Origin: Diphasiastrum complanatum
Taxonomy: Eukaryota > Streptophyta > Lycopodiopsida > Lycopodiales > Lycopodiaceae
DNA: 64,000 nt
Assembly (NCBI GenBank): GCA_029204225.1
Contig: CM055092.1
Location: 67,650,810 to 67,714,809, forward strand
Direction of reading: 5' to 3'
In this document: piece by piece, positions 38,995-50,099 of the stretch
Position numbering within the stretch: position 1 is the first letter of the stretch
How the letters are laid out: every line of letters starts with the position of its first letter
Made by a program: the position numbers and the translations under genes
Notes under the pieces: model-generated
Told to the model about the DNA's origin: nothing
Databases searched by the model: none
The model's input: only the letters and a program-made list of their open reading frames with translations

Positions 38995-40460
38995 GCCTCT
39001 AAAATGGATTGATTTTGAAGGTAGGCTATTGTAGTAAGAGCTTCTGCCCATAACGTCTTTGGAAGAGATGCATGAGCCAGCATGCACTTGGCACTCTCAA
39101 TGAGTGACTGAGTCTTCCATTTAGCTACACCATTGGACTGAGGTGAGCTTGTTGTAGAATGTTGTTGTATTCTGGTTGCCTTGCAGAAGTCTTTGAATTT
39201 GTTGGAGATAAATACTCTCCCTACATCTGAACATAAATTTTTGATTCTTCTCTGGGTCAATTTTTCTGATGATGCTTTGAACAGATGAAGAACTTGAGAG
39301 TATCGGATTTGTCCTTCAAGAAATATGTTGAAGTCCTCTGAAAGACGTCAACAATAATAGTCAGCAAATAGACAGCTCCCCCTGTGAAAATAGTCTACAT
39401 AGGACCACAAATTTTCATGTGTACAAGATCTATCAAATTTCTAGAAGTACATTTTGGATCTAAAATGATTGAACTTCTAATATGCTTGCTGAAGATACAA
39501 CTTTTACATGGAGTATCAGACAATAAAATGAGTTGAGTGTCTCCAACTTGCACAGCTCTAGAATGGGTGTATGACTTGTAGTCATGGAACCAGTCTCGGA
39601 GTCATGTGCTATGTTGCACCTGAGTTGAAATACCAAAAATTGATATCTTGTTGTTCTTGAACTTTGGTCAAAAATGTAGCTTCATCTTCCTCTTCATGCT
39701 GGATCAAGTAACTGGTTGAGGGAGCATTTGCTTGTTGTTGGGACTACATCTTCTTTTCATTGTTGTACTTCTGTAGTCCTTGATGAGATGACTAGTCCTC
39801 TTACAATATTTGTACAATAGGTTCTGCTTTGGCTGGAATGATGATGAAGAATTCAAATTTGACCCTGAGCCAGAATTCAACCCTAAGTAAAAATTCGACC
39901 TAGAGTCAAAAGTTAACCTAGACTACAAGTTGCTCTTAATGTCATTTGATATCCTCTTGTAATAGCATAGAAATAACTCTTGATAGAGTAAGTTGCTGCT
40001 GGGTCAAAATAACCATGACCCATGTTTCATAGGCTTTAGGAAGAATCGATAAAAGATTCATTACTGCATCTGAATCTTTAATGTTCGATCCTATTGTAGT
40101 CATTTGAAACATGAGATTTTTGAATGTGTTGAGATGGCTGAAAATGGTGTTTGCATCAGACATTTTGAGTGTGAAGAATTTCTTCCTCAGATGTAGTTTG
40201 GAAGTGACATCTCTAATGTCATAGAGAGTTGCTAGGGTGTCCCAAGCATCCTTAGCAGTCTGTGTAGATTGGATATGACGGATCTGGGAGTCTTTGATAT
40301 TCATAGTAATCAAGACAAAAACCTTGCCATCTCATTGCCTCCATTTGGTGATGCTAGTTGCATCAGTCTCTTGCTTGATCTCAATACCATCAACTATGTT
40401 TCACATTTTCTTGGCTAGTAGAACGACCTTCAACTTAAACTGATGGGAAGAATTTCTGAT
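38995..40460 (-). pseudogene. Minus-strand Copia gag-to-integrase remnant
   Basis: Read on the minus strand, gag comes first (about 40,440-39,900). A frame at 40,313-39,942 includes AKDAWDTLATLYDI and MSDANTIFSHLNTFKNLM, typical of Copia gag (UBN2 family). Broken knuckle and protease regions follow. The integrase catalytic part comes last (39,260-38,995), with CSDVGRVFISNKFKDFC and TTSSPQSNGVAKWKTQSL. In that part the catalytic Glu of the usual NGVAE is Lys, and the second Asp is kept. The RT and RNase H are absent, cut off at the 38,995 junction. Confidence 0.85.
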
Positions 40461-40476
40461 ATCTAGAACGTTAAAT

Positions 40477-40930
40477 GATCTGATACCATTGATTGACTTT
40501 GTCGATGAGGCCTGAATGTAAGTTCAATTCTGTCTGCTGGTCTACTGCCTGCTATCACGGATCTACAATCCTCCAGAGCATGAACAGACACTGTTGAACT
40601 ACTTTATATTGTGTTGTAACATTCAGAAAAGTAAAACTAGTCTGTGGAATAAGAATTAACAACTGCTAACAGACATATAACAATCTGAAAATAAGGTAGT
40701 CAATAACATTCAACATAAGAAAATCATCTACATAACATCCATGGTATTATCAGTGAATTTCTTGAGCACTGTGTGACATGTCCACGCTGCTACATCTATG
40801 TAATATTTAACACATCTATGTGATGCTCAATTGATCCTCTCGTTCTCAATCTGTTTTTATAGATGGGTAGAGAGAACATGTTTAAGCTGATTAGGGATTA
40901 CAAGAACGACTGATTAAGCATGCCCTAATG
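40477..40930 (-). mobile_element. Primer-binding site and 5' LTR of the minus-strand Copia remnant
   Basis: TGGTATCAGATC on the minus strand at 40,477-40,488 is a one-mismatch tRNA-Met primer site, just ahead of gag in the correct orientation. The LTR therefore lies above 40,489. Its upper boundary, about 40,930, is a guess because no second copy exists here. Confidence 0.6.
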
Positions 40931-41234
40931 GTATCTAGGTGGACCATGGAGAAGTGATGTCCTCCTTGTACTTTGTCAATCTGATACATTCATCAAGCTT
41001 TACAATCTGATATTGGAGTTGACCTGGCATCATGCTTTGCAAGAAATCAAATCTTGCAATGCAAGTAGACTTTAAAACCAAATCCAAGTATGCTAGTAAA
41101 TGGCCAACTATTTGGAAGTCATCTAAGTATGAGACTACAAGGTGTTGGGCAGTGAGGTCGACCATCAAATAGAAGAATTTTGTGCTTCTGGGAAATCAAT
41201 GATTAACCTTTCTAAGCAATAGTCAGGGCGTGTG

Positions 41235-41420
41235 TTAAAAAGGAGGCTTGGGTAGTGACATTAGAGGAGGAAGGAAAGTGGTCGAGAAGATGGGTACCCG
41301 ATACAGAGGTTTAGAAATAGGTGCTGTACCTGGTACTAGATTTATTACATGATCTACCTCTCTGCTAGGTGGCAAACCATGTGGAAAATCTTCAGGAAAA
41401 ACATCTTCAAATTTAGACAA
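41235..41420 (-). pseudogene. Ty3/Gypsy RT N-terminal fragment
   Basis: The frame reads FEDVFPEDFPHGLPPSREVD then HVINLVPGTAPISKPLYRVP. This is the hallmark start of Gypsy RT (FxDVFPxxLPGLPPxRxxxH). It ends after about 50 residues. The sequence below it, to 40,935, has an open frame with no recognised motif. Confidence 0.85.
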
Positions 41421-41639
41421 TAAAGTTTCTAATTTAGTGATTTTCTGCTGTATAGAACTAGAAATAGAAACTTCAGGAATAAACTGAAAGTCACATAAGA
41501 ATACATGTGAAGATCCGCCGCCTATCGGTCTTCGTGTCTTCTTCTGCCTTGATCCTCACAATTGAGCTTTTTTGGGTCCACGAACATTTCTTCTTTGCGT
41601 TCGAGTATCCTTCAGTCAATGGACATATGACCGTCGTCT

Positions 41640-42765
41640 TCGGGTCTGCACTCCTAGAAGCTTTGGTCTTCGCGTCCGGGCAGCCCCCTTGTGTTTCTAT
41701 AGAGTTGAGCTCTAAAACTAGCAAAGCTTTGTGGCTCAAAACAAATTGTTTATTCAGCTCCCTCTCAAAGCATGGTAGCTTTATGACTCCTAGACTCTTC
41801 CTTTGCCTCTCGAACAAACCTTTGTCTAAGGCCTTGGTGAAGATGTCTTTGACCATTTGCTTCGTTTCAATGAAGGTGGTCTTCACCTCGTTTCTTGTGA
41901 ATAGGTCCCTTATCAAATGGAATTTAATTGCAATCTGTTTCGTTCTCAAGTGAAACACGAGATCCTTCGTCAAGTGTATTGAAAAAGTATAATTCATCTG
42001 CAAAATCAGAGGCTCTTTGGTGTTCTCACCTAGTCCATTGAGGAACTATATGAGCCATATGATTCCATTGGCCATCTTCGTGGCTGCAACGTATTCTGCT
42101 TTGCATGATGATTGAGCTATAATGGTCTGCTTTTTGCTGACCCAGAGAATTGTTGTGCCTGTTCCAATGGTGCACCCTCCTAAGACACTTTTGCAGTCAT
42201 CTTTTAGTGATGTCCAACTAGCATCGCTGTAGGAGTGCATATGGAATCCGAGATCTCAATAGTAACATAGCCCAAAATCCTTCGCTTGCTGAAGGTAGTG
42301 TAGGATATGCTTGGAAATTTTCCAATGTGCTAAGCCTGGGTGCGTCGTGCTGAACTGAATCATTCCAAACACGACATAAGCAAAGTCGGGGCGTGTGTTG
42401 TTTGCTAGATAAATAAAAAATCTAAGCAGCCTCTTGTAAGACGTGTGTTGCATTATCTCTTTCTCCTCTTCAATCTTCAAACAATCTTCATTCGTCAAGA
42501 TTATTCTTGCAAACATTGGGGTATTAGCCCCTTTGCAATCTGTCATCCCAAAATCATCGAGGATTTTTTGGATATACTTAGACTGATGAGGGTATAGCTT
42601 CCCTTTGTCATAGTCACGGTCAATTTGCAAACCTAGATAACATTTGGCTTCTTCTAGGTCTGTGATCTCAAAATGTTTCGAGATCTCGCTCTTCACCTCG
42701 ACAATTACCTCTTCGCTTCTACATAGTATCAGTGTGTCATCCACGATATAGCAATAATGTTGATA
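41640..42765 (-). pseudogene. Minus-strand Copia RT C-terminus and RNase H
   Basis: From the top, the RT catalytic motif is CYIVDDTLILC (42,757-42,725), with one aspartate pair kept. FEITDLEEAKCYLGLQIDRD and TRPDFAYVV follow. The RNase H is YSDASWTSLKDDCKSVLGGC, then VSKKQTIIAQSSCKAEYVAA (42,235-42,060). The tail is HLRTKQIAIKFHLIRDLF...IFTKALDKGLF (about 41,970-41,800). Frame changes occur near 42,245 and 42,045. The RT N-terminus and everything before it are missing. This belongs to a different Copia lineage from the young element at 50.7 kb. Confidence 0.88.
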
Positions 42766-42769
42766 TGCA

Positions 42770-43600
42770 CATTTTCTACTAGCATTTTCATGAAAACTAT
42801 GTTTGCAATGCAGATCAGCATTGGTTGCTGAAGACCATTTGCCGATGAGATTTCGATTGGAAACTCACTAGGCTCTATCTTGACTTCTAAATCTATGAAA
42901 TCAATGTTAAACAGTAACAAAATGAATAAAATTAAGACTTCAGTTACTGATAGCATTATGAATGAAGTTGAAAAAATATTAGACTAATTACTTCAAAGGG
43001 GATGTGACTTTTTTAACATTAGTAGAGAAGCATATGCAACAATGTTTAAGATGATAAAGGAAGCAATTGCACAGGTAAGTTTTAAAAAGTTTCCAATCCC
43101 ACGACCATTTCATCTTAAAAAAAAAAAGAGACATGTTAGACCAAGGTATGTAGACAATAGTTGGTAATCCATCTCATATCAATAAGGTGTATTGCTCAAA
43201 AGGAGAAAGTCTAGCATATAACAATTCCAACAATTTATTTATTGACATTAATTAGTTACTAACATTCATCATAAATTTTTTTCGATATTACAAATGAGAA
43301 TGTCAATAACAAGTTGATAGTTATTTTCAAGTTAGATGAGTTTGAAATTATAAAAGGACAAAAAATGGAAAGAGTCAATCTCACGATCATGAATGGAGCA
43401 CTTTCAAATTCAGAAGACTCAAAAGGCCTCAATTTCAGTGTTCAATCAGAAAATGATATCTGGTGGTTGGCATCATTTCAAGTATAGTAGTTCCTTCGCG
43501 TAATCAATAGGGATAATCATTTTAATATGGATTACATTTGGAAAATCTTCTCTGTGTTAATATTATGAGGCTAATCATGTTTTTGTATTCTCTTATAGGT
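42770..43600. other. No recognised gene
   Basis: AT-rich. Short coding-like phrases on the plus strand near 42,980-43,075 (GCDFFNISREAYATMFKMIK) may be part of the unidentified repeat that follows. Confidence 0.3.
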
Positions 43601-43619
43601 GATGAAAGAAGACCATGAC

Positions 43620-44330
43620 ATTCTCTCATGGATATTTTCTGGAATGTCATATCCTGCCACCATAAAAATCACATGGATAGAGTTCCACTCAATATTCTTG
43701 GAATTGGCACTTTCAACATTGAATGGCATTTAGTAGGAGATCTGAAGACATTAAAATGTATGTTCAATGTATCTCATGGTGCTAACTCTGAACACCCTTG
43801 TTTGTACTACATGAAAACAACAAAAGACATGACAAGGAGTACAAAAAATATCAACGAGAAGATCCTAATTGGAAACTTGTACTACTGATTCCTCTTTAAA
43901 ATGTTCATATCTATACATTGCATGCGGAGGTGCGTATTATAGAAAAAATAATATATCTTCACATCTTGTTTGCATGGAATTCCGAGCCAGAGGTTCCTGC
44001 GAAGGAAGCTATTTCCATATTAGAGAATATGTTGTCCAAAGCAGACTTATATAAAGGCCACATTAAAATAATAAAAAGATGACAAGCTATCATGAAAAAT
44101 AGAAAACATTCCATGCAAGCCGAGCATTGGAGGATCCAAAGCTCAAAGATTTTTATCAAATTATTCTGGCAAACAATCCAAGATTCAATACATGGTTTGG
44201 AAAGAAATTATTGCAGCAACTCAAGATTTCGAAGAAGAGGGTTCTACTCGTATACACAAACTAGAAGTTTGAAAAAACTTAGACAACATGGTGAAATATT
44301 TGAAAAAAGATAAATTTTCAAATACTGATG
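43620..44330 (+). pseudogene. Fragment of an unidentified repeated coding sequence, copy 2
   Basis: A frame at 43,628-43,888 includes EWHLVGDLKTLKCMFNVSHG and HPCLYYMKTTKDM. Another frame from about 43,890 gives LKMFISIHCM or, shifted, LKNVHIYTLHAEVR, which parallels the fragment at 30,590. The pattern of GDLKxLxxxxxVxxGANxxxPCLYC then a CTLH motif is coherent over about 600 bp but I cannot name the family. It is frameshifted and probably dead. Confidence 0.4.
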
Positions 44331-44854
44331 TATAAATGATACAGAAAACAACCAGTGAATTTGTGGATGCAGTTCAAATGGGGTGTTGATCATATAACAC
44401 ATTATATGGTAAGATTTCGATGTTACACTACGATAGACAAATATGTGTATTTAAATTAGATAATTTTGGTATAGATTTAGATTATGTATTTATGACATGC
44501 AACACATATCATTCGACATTCTTTGCAAAAAATAATGGAAGTCTTAGCATATGGTCATTGCAAGGAATGAAAAAATCTCATTGGCAAGGAAGAGTGGCAT
44601 TTTATAAAAGTACACAACATGGCGGGACTACCACATAAAATAGCTATATACTGCAATGTTTCCAATGGTTTTACAGAAGAATCCAAATTCATCATAATAC
44701 AAAATCGACGGATTATGAAAAATTTCAAAAAGCATGCAAAATTATATAAGCCAATAGGCAATAGACACACAATAAAATTTTGTATATTAAATAAAAAAAT
44801 CTACAAAATACAATTCAACAGTATCTACTCTGCTTCCGATACTTTCTCCAATGC

Positions 44855-45215
44855 GTAAATTATCCACGCCAAGTCCGACTACCGAAAGCCGGGCAAACCT
44901 CCGACACCCGGAGCCGAAAATAAGAATTCTAATTTTGCATGGATAATCCACGCGTGGATTATCCACGCCATAGTAAAAATTAAATTAAAAAGGCTCGGCT
45001 TTCGCGTGGATATTGCGTGGATATCGCGTGGATAATTATCCATGCAAAATTCGCTTTATTCACGCAAAATCCAGAGAGTTGAGGCCGTGGATACCGCATG
45101 GATAATTTTTTTTTTTATATCCACGTGGTATCCACGCAAATAGGTTTCTGGAATTTGTGTGGATTATCCATGCGTGGATAATCCACGCAAAAATTTTTGT
45201 CAAAAAAAAAACATT
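44855..45215. repeat. Left cluster of GCGTGGATTATCCACGC palindromes
   Basis: This includes a perfect 26-bp palindrome at 44,940-44,965 (half-site TGGATAATCCACG) and a near copy at 45,158-45,188. Single half-sites with ATATCC or TATCC variants lie between. The same words cluster near 46,180-46,275 and 60,350-60,645 and were not seen elsewhere. They lie outside the transposase exons on both sides, as the subterminal transposase-binding repeats of CACTA elements do. Confidence 0.8.
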
Positions 45216-45597
45216 TGGCGTGAACCAAAATGTGGTTCGCTTCGAAACTAGAGGTGACTTTCTATTTTTGTGTTGTGTGAGAGAGAGAAAAAGAGAGTAT
45301 AGATGAGAGTGAGAATCAGATGAGGATGAATGTGAGTGAGAAGATTGATAGTGTTTAGGATTTTTAGTTCATTGATGGATGTTAATAGTATGTGTTTTGT
45401 GATCATAAGTTTTAGGATCTTTTTTGTTTGTGATGTAGGTTTGGATATGAAAAATGAAAAATGAAAAATGAGCTTTCATTGCAAAGGATTCAAAGATCAA
45501 GTGCATGCAAAAGGAAAAGCAAATATTATTTTATTTTTGTCTTCAAGCGATTGGGAGGACCAATCGATCATGTAATCTTTACCAAAATATAAAGCAA

Positions 45598-45864
45598 CTA
45601 AATCACGCAAATGGGTTTTATAACTCGATCGCCTAGATTAAGATCATAATACACACTACACGATTCTTGGGAAGGGGCACCTTCGGAAGCTCTTCTCTCA
45701 GATGATTCACCCGAAGAAGATAACACAAGATTTTTTATTCTATCTCTTTGTTGAGGAGATAGATTCTCAAACCACTCTTGATTATATTCTTCGAGCTCCT
45801 CACGAGCTCTTCTCCTAGATGGTCTCCCACTTGACCTTCGACTTGACCTACCACTTGAAGACAT
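45598..45864 (-). CDS. Small Ser/Arg-rich protein of unknown function
   Basis: 88 residues from an ATG at 45,864. The N-terminus is Ser/Arg-rich (MSSSGRSSRRSSGRPSRRRA), followed by an acidic helix-like stretch (EELEEYNQEWFENLSPQQRD) and a Ser/Glu-rich middle. It lies between two clusters of the GCGTGGAT palindrome, on the opposite strand to the transposase. The 5' region is pyrimidine-rich with repeated TTGCTCTTG words. It may be the first exon of a second transposon-encoded protein, or a chance frame. I recognise no family. Confidence 0.4.
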   Translation of the reverse strand: MSSSGRSSRRSSGRPSRRRAREELEEYNQEWFENLSPQQRDRIKNLVLSSSGESSERRASEGAPSQESCSVYYDLNLGDRVIKPICVI

Positions 45865-46179
45865 TGTATCAAAGAAAAACTTTAAAAGCTAGAAAGTAGT
45901 GGAGAATGGGAGTGAAAGAGTATTGAAGACTTTTAGATTAGAAGAGTAAGCAATGAATAGAAAGCAATAGATTAATAGTAAGCAAGAACAAACAAGATCA
46001 ATAGAGCAAGCAAAAGCAAGAGCAAGATCACTAGCAATGAAGAGCAACCAAAAGCAAGCAAGATCTATAGAGAAGAGCAATAGCAAGCAAGAGCACTAAA
46101 CACTAGATTAGAAAACCTATAAAACTTGAAAGCAAAAGAAGAGGAGCAAGAATACTCGCGAAAATGCTATTTTATTGGT

Positions 46180-46275
46180 ATTCAAGTTTCACGTGGATTA
46201 TCCACACAGAAGTTATCCACACGTTGATAATCCGTGCGATATCCATGCGTGGATGTTCCATGCGTTTTTTTCTCT
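46180..46275. repeat. Middle cluster of GTGGAT-TATCCAC half-sites
   Basis: Within 95 bp there are CGTGGATTATCCACAC, TTATCCACACG, GATAATCCGTGCG and ATCCATGCGTGGATGTTCC. The last is also present at 60,630, next to the right-hand cluster. With 44,855-45,215, it brackets a 1.4-kb segment holding the small minus-strand frame. Confidence 0.7.
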
Positions 46276-46289
46276 CTTGGCACATGAGA

Positions 46290-47440
46290 GGGTCCCCGAC
46301 ATGGGCTTGCATGCTTCAAATGTCATTCAATATTCTCATAATTTTTTCTAGATTTATGAGAATATTTTACTGTAGGATTTTACATAAAATATATTTTTTA
46401 ATATGATGGAATTTAAAAAAATCAATTCAAAGATCATTATGGTAGTATTTAATTGTTAAAACTAGTTTTATATTGTTATAAATTTTATTTTTCTTGAGAT
46501 TTAGATAACATATTATTATTAAACAAGTAATTTGACAAGTTTTTTAAGATTTTATGACATAATATTATGTCAAATCGGTGATGTCATAAAACATTTAGTT
46601 TATTAATAATCTAGGTGTCATAGATTTGATATAATTTGATGACATAATTACATGGTCAAATAAATTTTTTTTGTTTTTGTCATGTGGCCTCTTAAATGGT
46701 TGCATGGGGTCATTTAGATTCATGATCAAAAGCATTTATGTTATATTGAGGACCTTAGTGATATGTGATCTATATGATAAATCTTTTTAATTGTTGGTGT
46801 GTGACCTATATAACCTTAAATGAAATCATAGTAATTAGTTGAAATATCACTTAGCATTGTAATAAAGATGTTGATCAATGGTGTGTTATCTAGTATTTGA
46901 TTTATTGCATACAAAGCAACCACAGATAGAAAGGGCGAATGCATATTGCTCGTCATGAGATACCATGGCACATTAGGCCAATCCAAAGAGATTTACCATT
47001 AACTAACTCAAGCCAAGTATTAATTGATCAAATGAGTGATTGAGTGGGCAATAAATCAATTGAGTATATGACTGATTGTTTGATTTTGATCATTCCATTT
47101 TGAAAGAAAGATCGAGTGAGATCATCACTCATCTTAGACAAGAGTTCAAACTGAGAGCTTCGAACATTGACTGCTATGTGCTCTTTAAATTAGTTGAGAT
47201 AGGCCTGCACACACTATCTGCTGATATCTAACATTTGTCAGTATGAACCTCATTTTGATTGCTCGTCATGTGTTGCCCCACCCAAGCAATTTTCTTGATA
47301 GCAATGTTACTAGAATATCAAATTTACATTAAGCATAAGTAGAATATACATGGATTAGATGTTGACATGTCTTTAACAAATTTTATTATATTTGTTCAAA
47401 ACATACAATCTCATAATGATTACTTATGATGTGGTATAGA
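46290..47440. other. No recognised gene; likely 5' part of the CACTA element
   Basis: AT-rich with no open frame of note. It lies between the palindrome clusters and the first transposase-gene exon, so it may hold the promoter and untranslated leader. Confidence 0.35.
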
Positions 47441-47461
47441 GTAGCTGGCTACAGTGTGTAT

Positions 47462-47803
47462 ATGTCATCGACGATGTCATCATCATCTAATAGCGATTCA
47501 TCTCATGATCGCAACAACAGGTATATATTGTTGTTGATATTGACATCAATTGCACTTTATTTCTTATTTGAATATGAGTGTATAATTTTTCTTGCAAATT
47601 TATTCTTACAATAACATTTGAATGGAATTTTGAATTCCAGGAAAATTATCGTACCTCCACGTGATTTAGAGAAAGAAAAAAGAATTGAGCTCTATCACAG
47701 AAAAAAGGAGCAATCAAGACTAAAGTACAATGAACAACTATTGACTAGTTCATCTTCAAGCTCTTCCATCAGTCGACGTAGACCACCTATTGATCCATCA
47801 CAT
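47462..47803 (+). CDS. First two predicted exons of the CACTA gene (Ser/Arg-rich N-terminus)
   Basis: Exon 1 (47,462-47,520) starts MSSTMSSSSNSDSSHDRNN and ends at an AG/GTATAT donor. Exon 2 (47,641-47,803) follows a TTCCAG acceptor in phase (R, then KIIVPPRDLEKEKRIELYHR). It continues through a Ser-run and SRRRPPIDPSH to a CAT/GTATGT donor. Phase agreement across the intron supports a real gene. Low-complexity charged N-termini are common in transposase genes. I do not recognise a domain, and the link to the following exon is inferred from order and strand only. Confidence 0.5.
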
Positions 47804-48017
47804 GTATGTATATTGATTTATGTCATAGTTTTTTTATTTGTAATAGTGATGTAATCCGATTTGCTCTTTGGATATAGTATATTGCTCTTTGGAAAGCCAA
47901 GACACCACTCCATCACAAATGAAGGTTGAAATGCACTAAATGTACAAAGACTATTTTTTCAATTTTTGTCACATGTTACAATTCGTCACATGTTAGAATT
48001 TGTCAATTTTCACTTGA

Positions 48018-48200
48018 ATGACACTGAAAGAGTTTGTGCAATTTGCAATTGGATTATTGGACCAGTTTCAACTAGAATATGATGAGAGGATACCATGTAC
48101 ATGCACACAATGCAAAGGCCTTAGGATTCGGACAAGGAGGATTGTCAACGATCATATTTGGGCCAATGGAGTGCACACAGAGAATTTAAGAGTACGAGAG
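48018..48200 (+). CDS. Transposase-associated zinc domain exon (CACTA type)
   Basis: The sequence MTLKEFVQFAIGLLDQF then ERIPCTCTQCKGLR then IVNDHIWANGVHTEN matches the plant Transpos_assoc domain. That domain carries a CPCxxC-type Cys motif followed by a His-containing V..H...GF stretch, and usually lies N-terminal to Tnp2 in En/Spm transposases. Visible here are three cysteines (CTCTQC) and the downstream His. The N-terminal edge of the domain is shorter than usual. A stop codon lies just upstream in frame, so the exon may begin at the ATG or the acceptor may be just after the stop. The exon ends at a GAG/GTAAAC donor in phase 0. Confidence 0.75.
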
Positions 48201-48312
48201 GTAAACTCTTTAAAGTGTTTTTCGAAAATGTTTTAATCTTTGACCCTTATGACACTTCAAGTATAGTTTGGCCAATAAATATTGAGCGGTAGGATGAGTT
48301 CCATGATACTTT

Positions 48313-48487
48313 GAAGTTAATCTCTCACTTGCTTCTAAAAGGAAAAATCCAAATAGAATATTCAGATGAAGTTAATCTCTCACTTGCTTCTAAAAGAAAA
48401 TATCCAAATAGAATGATTAGATGAAGTTAATCTCTCACTTGCTTCTAAAAGAAAAAATCCAAATAGAATGATTAGATGTAGTTAATC
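48313..48487 (+). repeat. Tandem repeat, three 55-bp copies
   Basis: The unit starts GAAGTTAATCTCTCACTTGC at 48,313, 48,368 and 48,423, and the copies are nearly identical. It lies in the intron between the transposase-associated exon and the SET exon. Confidence 0.93.
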
Positions 48488-48528
48488 TTGATTTCCATAT
48501 TCAATCACCCATAATAGACTCATTCACG

Positions 48529-48629
<101 letters not shown>

Positions 48630-48967
48630 ATGAAAGAGTTAAAGGTAACCAACACTCCCAATTTTAGGAAGGTGTGTAGCCCTTGTTTTTTTCCGTTAAA
48701 GGCGTGGTTCAAATGTTTTTTGCTGGAAGATGAGTTCCACAAAAAAGCCCAAACGCCGTAGGGAGGGAACATGTGGTGACATTCTGGAGTAGGATATAAT
48801 TGTGTGGTTCGGGAGTTTTGATTAGCACTCTATAATGTTCTCTCGTTTTTCTCTTCATGTGTGTTTAGGGTGGGTGTGGGTGGGTGTGTGTGTGCATGCG
48901 TGTGTTTGTGTGTGTGTTTCATGCTACTAGTTTACGGTTTGTGTTATATATTAATTTATGTTTCATG

Positions 48968-48970
<3 letters not shown>

Positions 48971-49047
<77 letters not shown>
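48971..49047. repeat. (GA)n microsatellite, about 38 units
   Basis: A second GA run, ending about 30 bp before the acceptor site of the SET exon. Its position close to the polypyrimidine tract could affect splicing. Confidence 0.97.
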
Positions 49048-49049
<2 letters not shown>

Positions 49050-49079
49050 TGATACATCTAACATTTTCAACTTTTGCAG

Positions 49080-50099
49080 AAGAAGGACCATAAGTTGGTT
49101 TCAAGAAAAAGAGTTGCAAGAGAGATCGAGAATATTATTGATAGGATAAATCACATGAATATTGATTTTGGATCATCATTGGCCCTAGATGATGCTCTTG
49201 TTGATGATGACCCCTTGCATGATATAATTAGTTCATCAATGTCTTGTGATTCAATCCATGTCTCCAAATCTCTAGAATGTTCTCACCACCCAACCACACC
49301 TATCCTAGATGTTGCACATGAGTCCTCCACGATACTCCACGTGGATTCCACAAATTTGACCATCCCTTTAAAAAAGAAAACATGTCTTGGACGTACTATG
49401 ACTAGTTTGAAAGATAATTGCAAATTACTACACACTGTTGATGTGTCAAAAGACATTCTAGGTTCTTTGTTTGACCTTCCTCTTCCACCTAGCTTGCAAC
49501 CATTAGTAAAAACTTTTATTAAAAGTCGATATTCGTGTTGGCCACTCCAATCACCATTACTATTAAATGGAACACCATTTACGTATTGGGGTCGAATGTA
49601 CATGATCATGCCTAGTGAACACTTTCCTGAGGCTGGTTTGGGTCTTTTTGCATTGAGTAGTATTGAGGTCCCTTTAAATAGTGTTGTGACATTGATGCCA
49701 TATGCAGGACCTCAATACAATTGGGGTGATTGGCATGCTTTGTGTCGTCACCAATGGAGGATGCAAGTATATGGCTTGAATTCAAATGCTTGTTCTTTAG
49801 AGGAGCAACGCATGCAAGGAGGCAACATCTCAAGGGCAAATCGTACATACATTGATGGACGTCCAGATGTGCATGGAAACATTGCTGCATATATAAATAG
49901 TTCGATTGGCCACCCTCTATTAACGAATTGTGATGAACGCACCAATGGAAAAGAAGAATATTGTACTAGGAATGTAAAGGGCACTTATGTAATGGTCTGT
50001 GCCACTAGATCTATCAGGTTTGGGGAGGAAGTGTTTATCAAGTATAGTTTCAACCGTCCTCTACCCAAATGTTTGCAAAAGACAATAAGTCAAATGTGA
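49080..50099 (+). CDS. SET-domain protein encoded inside the CACTA element
   Basis: This is a single open frame of about 340 codons with no ATG at its start. It follows a CTTTTGCAG acceptor, so it is an exon, and phase 0 matches the upstream transposase-associated exon. The first 180 residues are acidic and unrecognised. The SET-like part follows: GLGLFA (about residue 187, the AdoMet-binding GxG), LMPYAG (the YxG motif), YIDGRPDVHGN (about 259), AYINSS...TNC (about 271-283) and GEEVFIKYSF (about 317). SET proteins methylate lysines, mostly on histones. The usual NHxCxPN knot is altered here: Ser stands where the His is expected, so catalysis is uncertain. Unlike the flanking transposase exons, this frame is uninterrupted. 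It is either a captured host gene or a resident transposon protein. Confidence 0.75.
   Translation, partial: KKDHKLVSRKRVAREIENIIDRINHMNIDFGSSLALDDALVDDDPLHDIISSSMSCDSIHVSKSLECSHHPTTPILDVAHESSTILHVDSTNLTIPLKKKTCLGRTMTSLKDNCKLLHTVDVSKDILGSLFDLPLPPSLQPLVKTFIKSRYSCWPLQSPLLLNGTPFTYWGRMYMIMPSEHFPEAGLGLFALSSIEVPLNSVVTLMPYAGPQYNWGDWHALCRHQWRMQVYGLNSNACSLEEQRMQGGNISRANRTYIDGRPDVHGNIAAYINSSIGHPLLTNCDERTNGKEEYCTRNVKGTYVMVCATRSIRFGEEVFIKYSFNRPLPKCLQKTISQM

Noticed and set aside
44426-44437. CACTACGATAG as the 5' terminus of the CACTA element
   Set aside because: The word starts with CACTA but I found no inverted partner near the right-hand palindrome cluster, and it lies about 430 bp outside the left cluster. 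It is not supported as an end.
48313-48487. CRISPR-like array
   Set aside because: Three contiguous 55-bp copies without spacers in a plant intron are a tandem repeat, not CRISPR.
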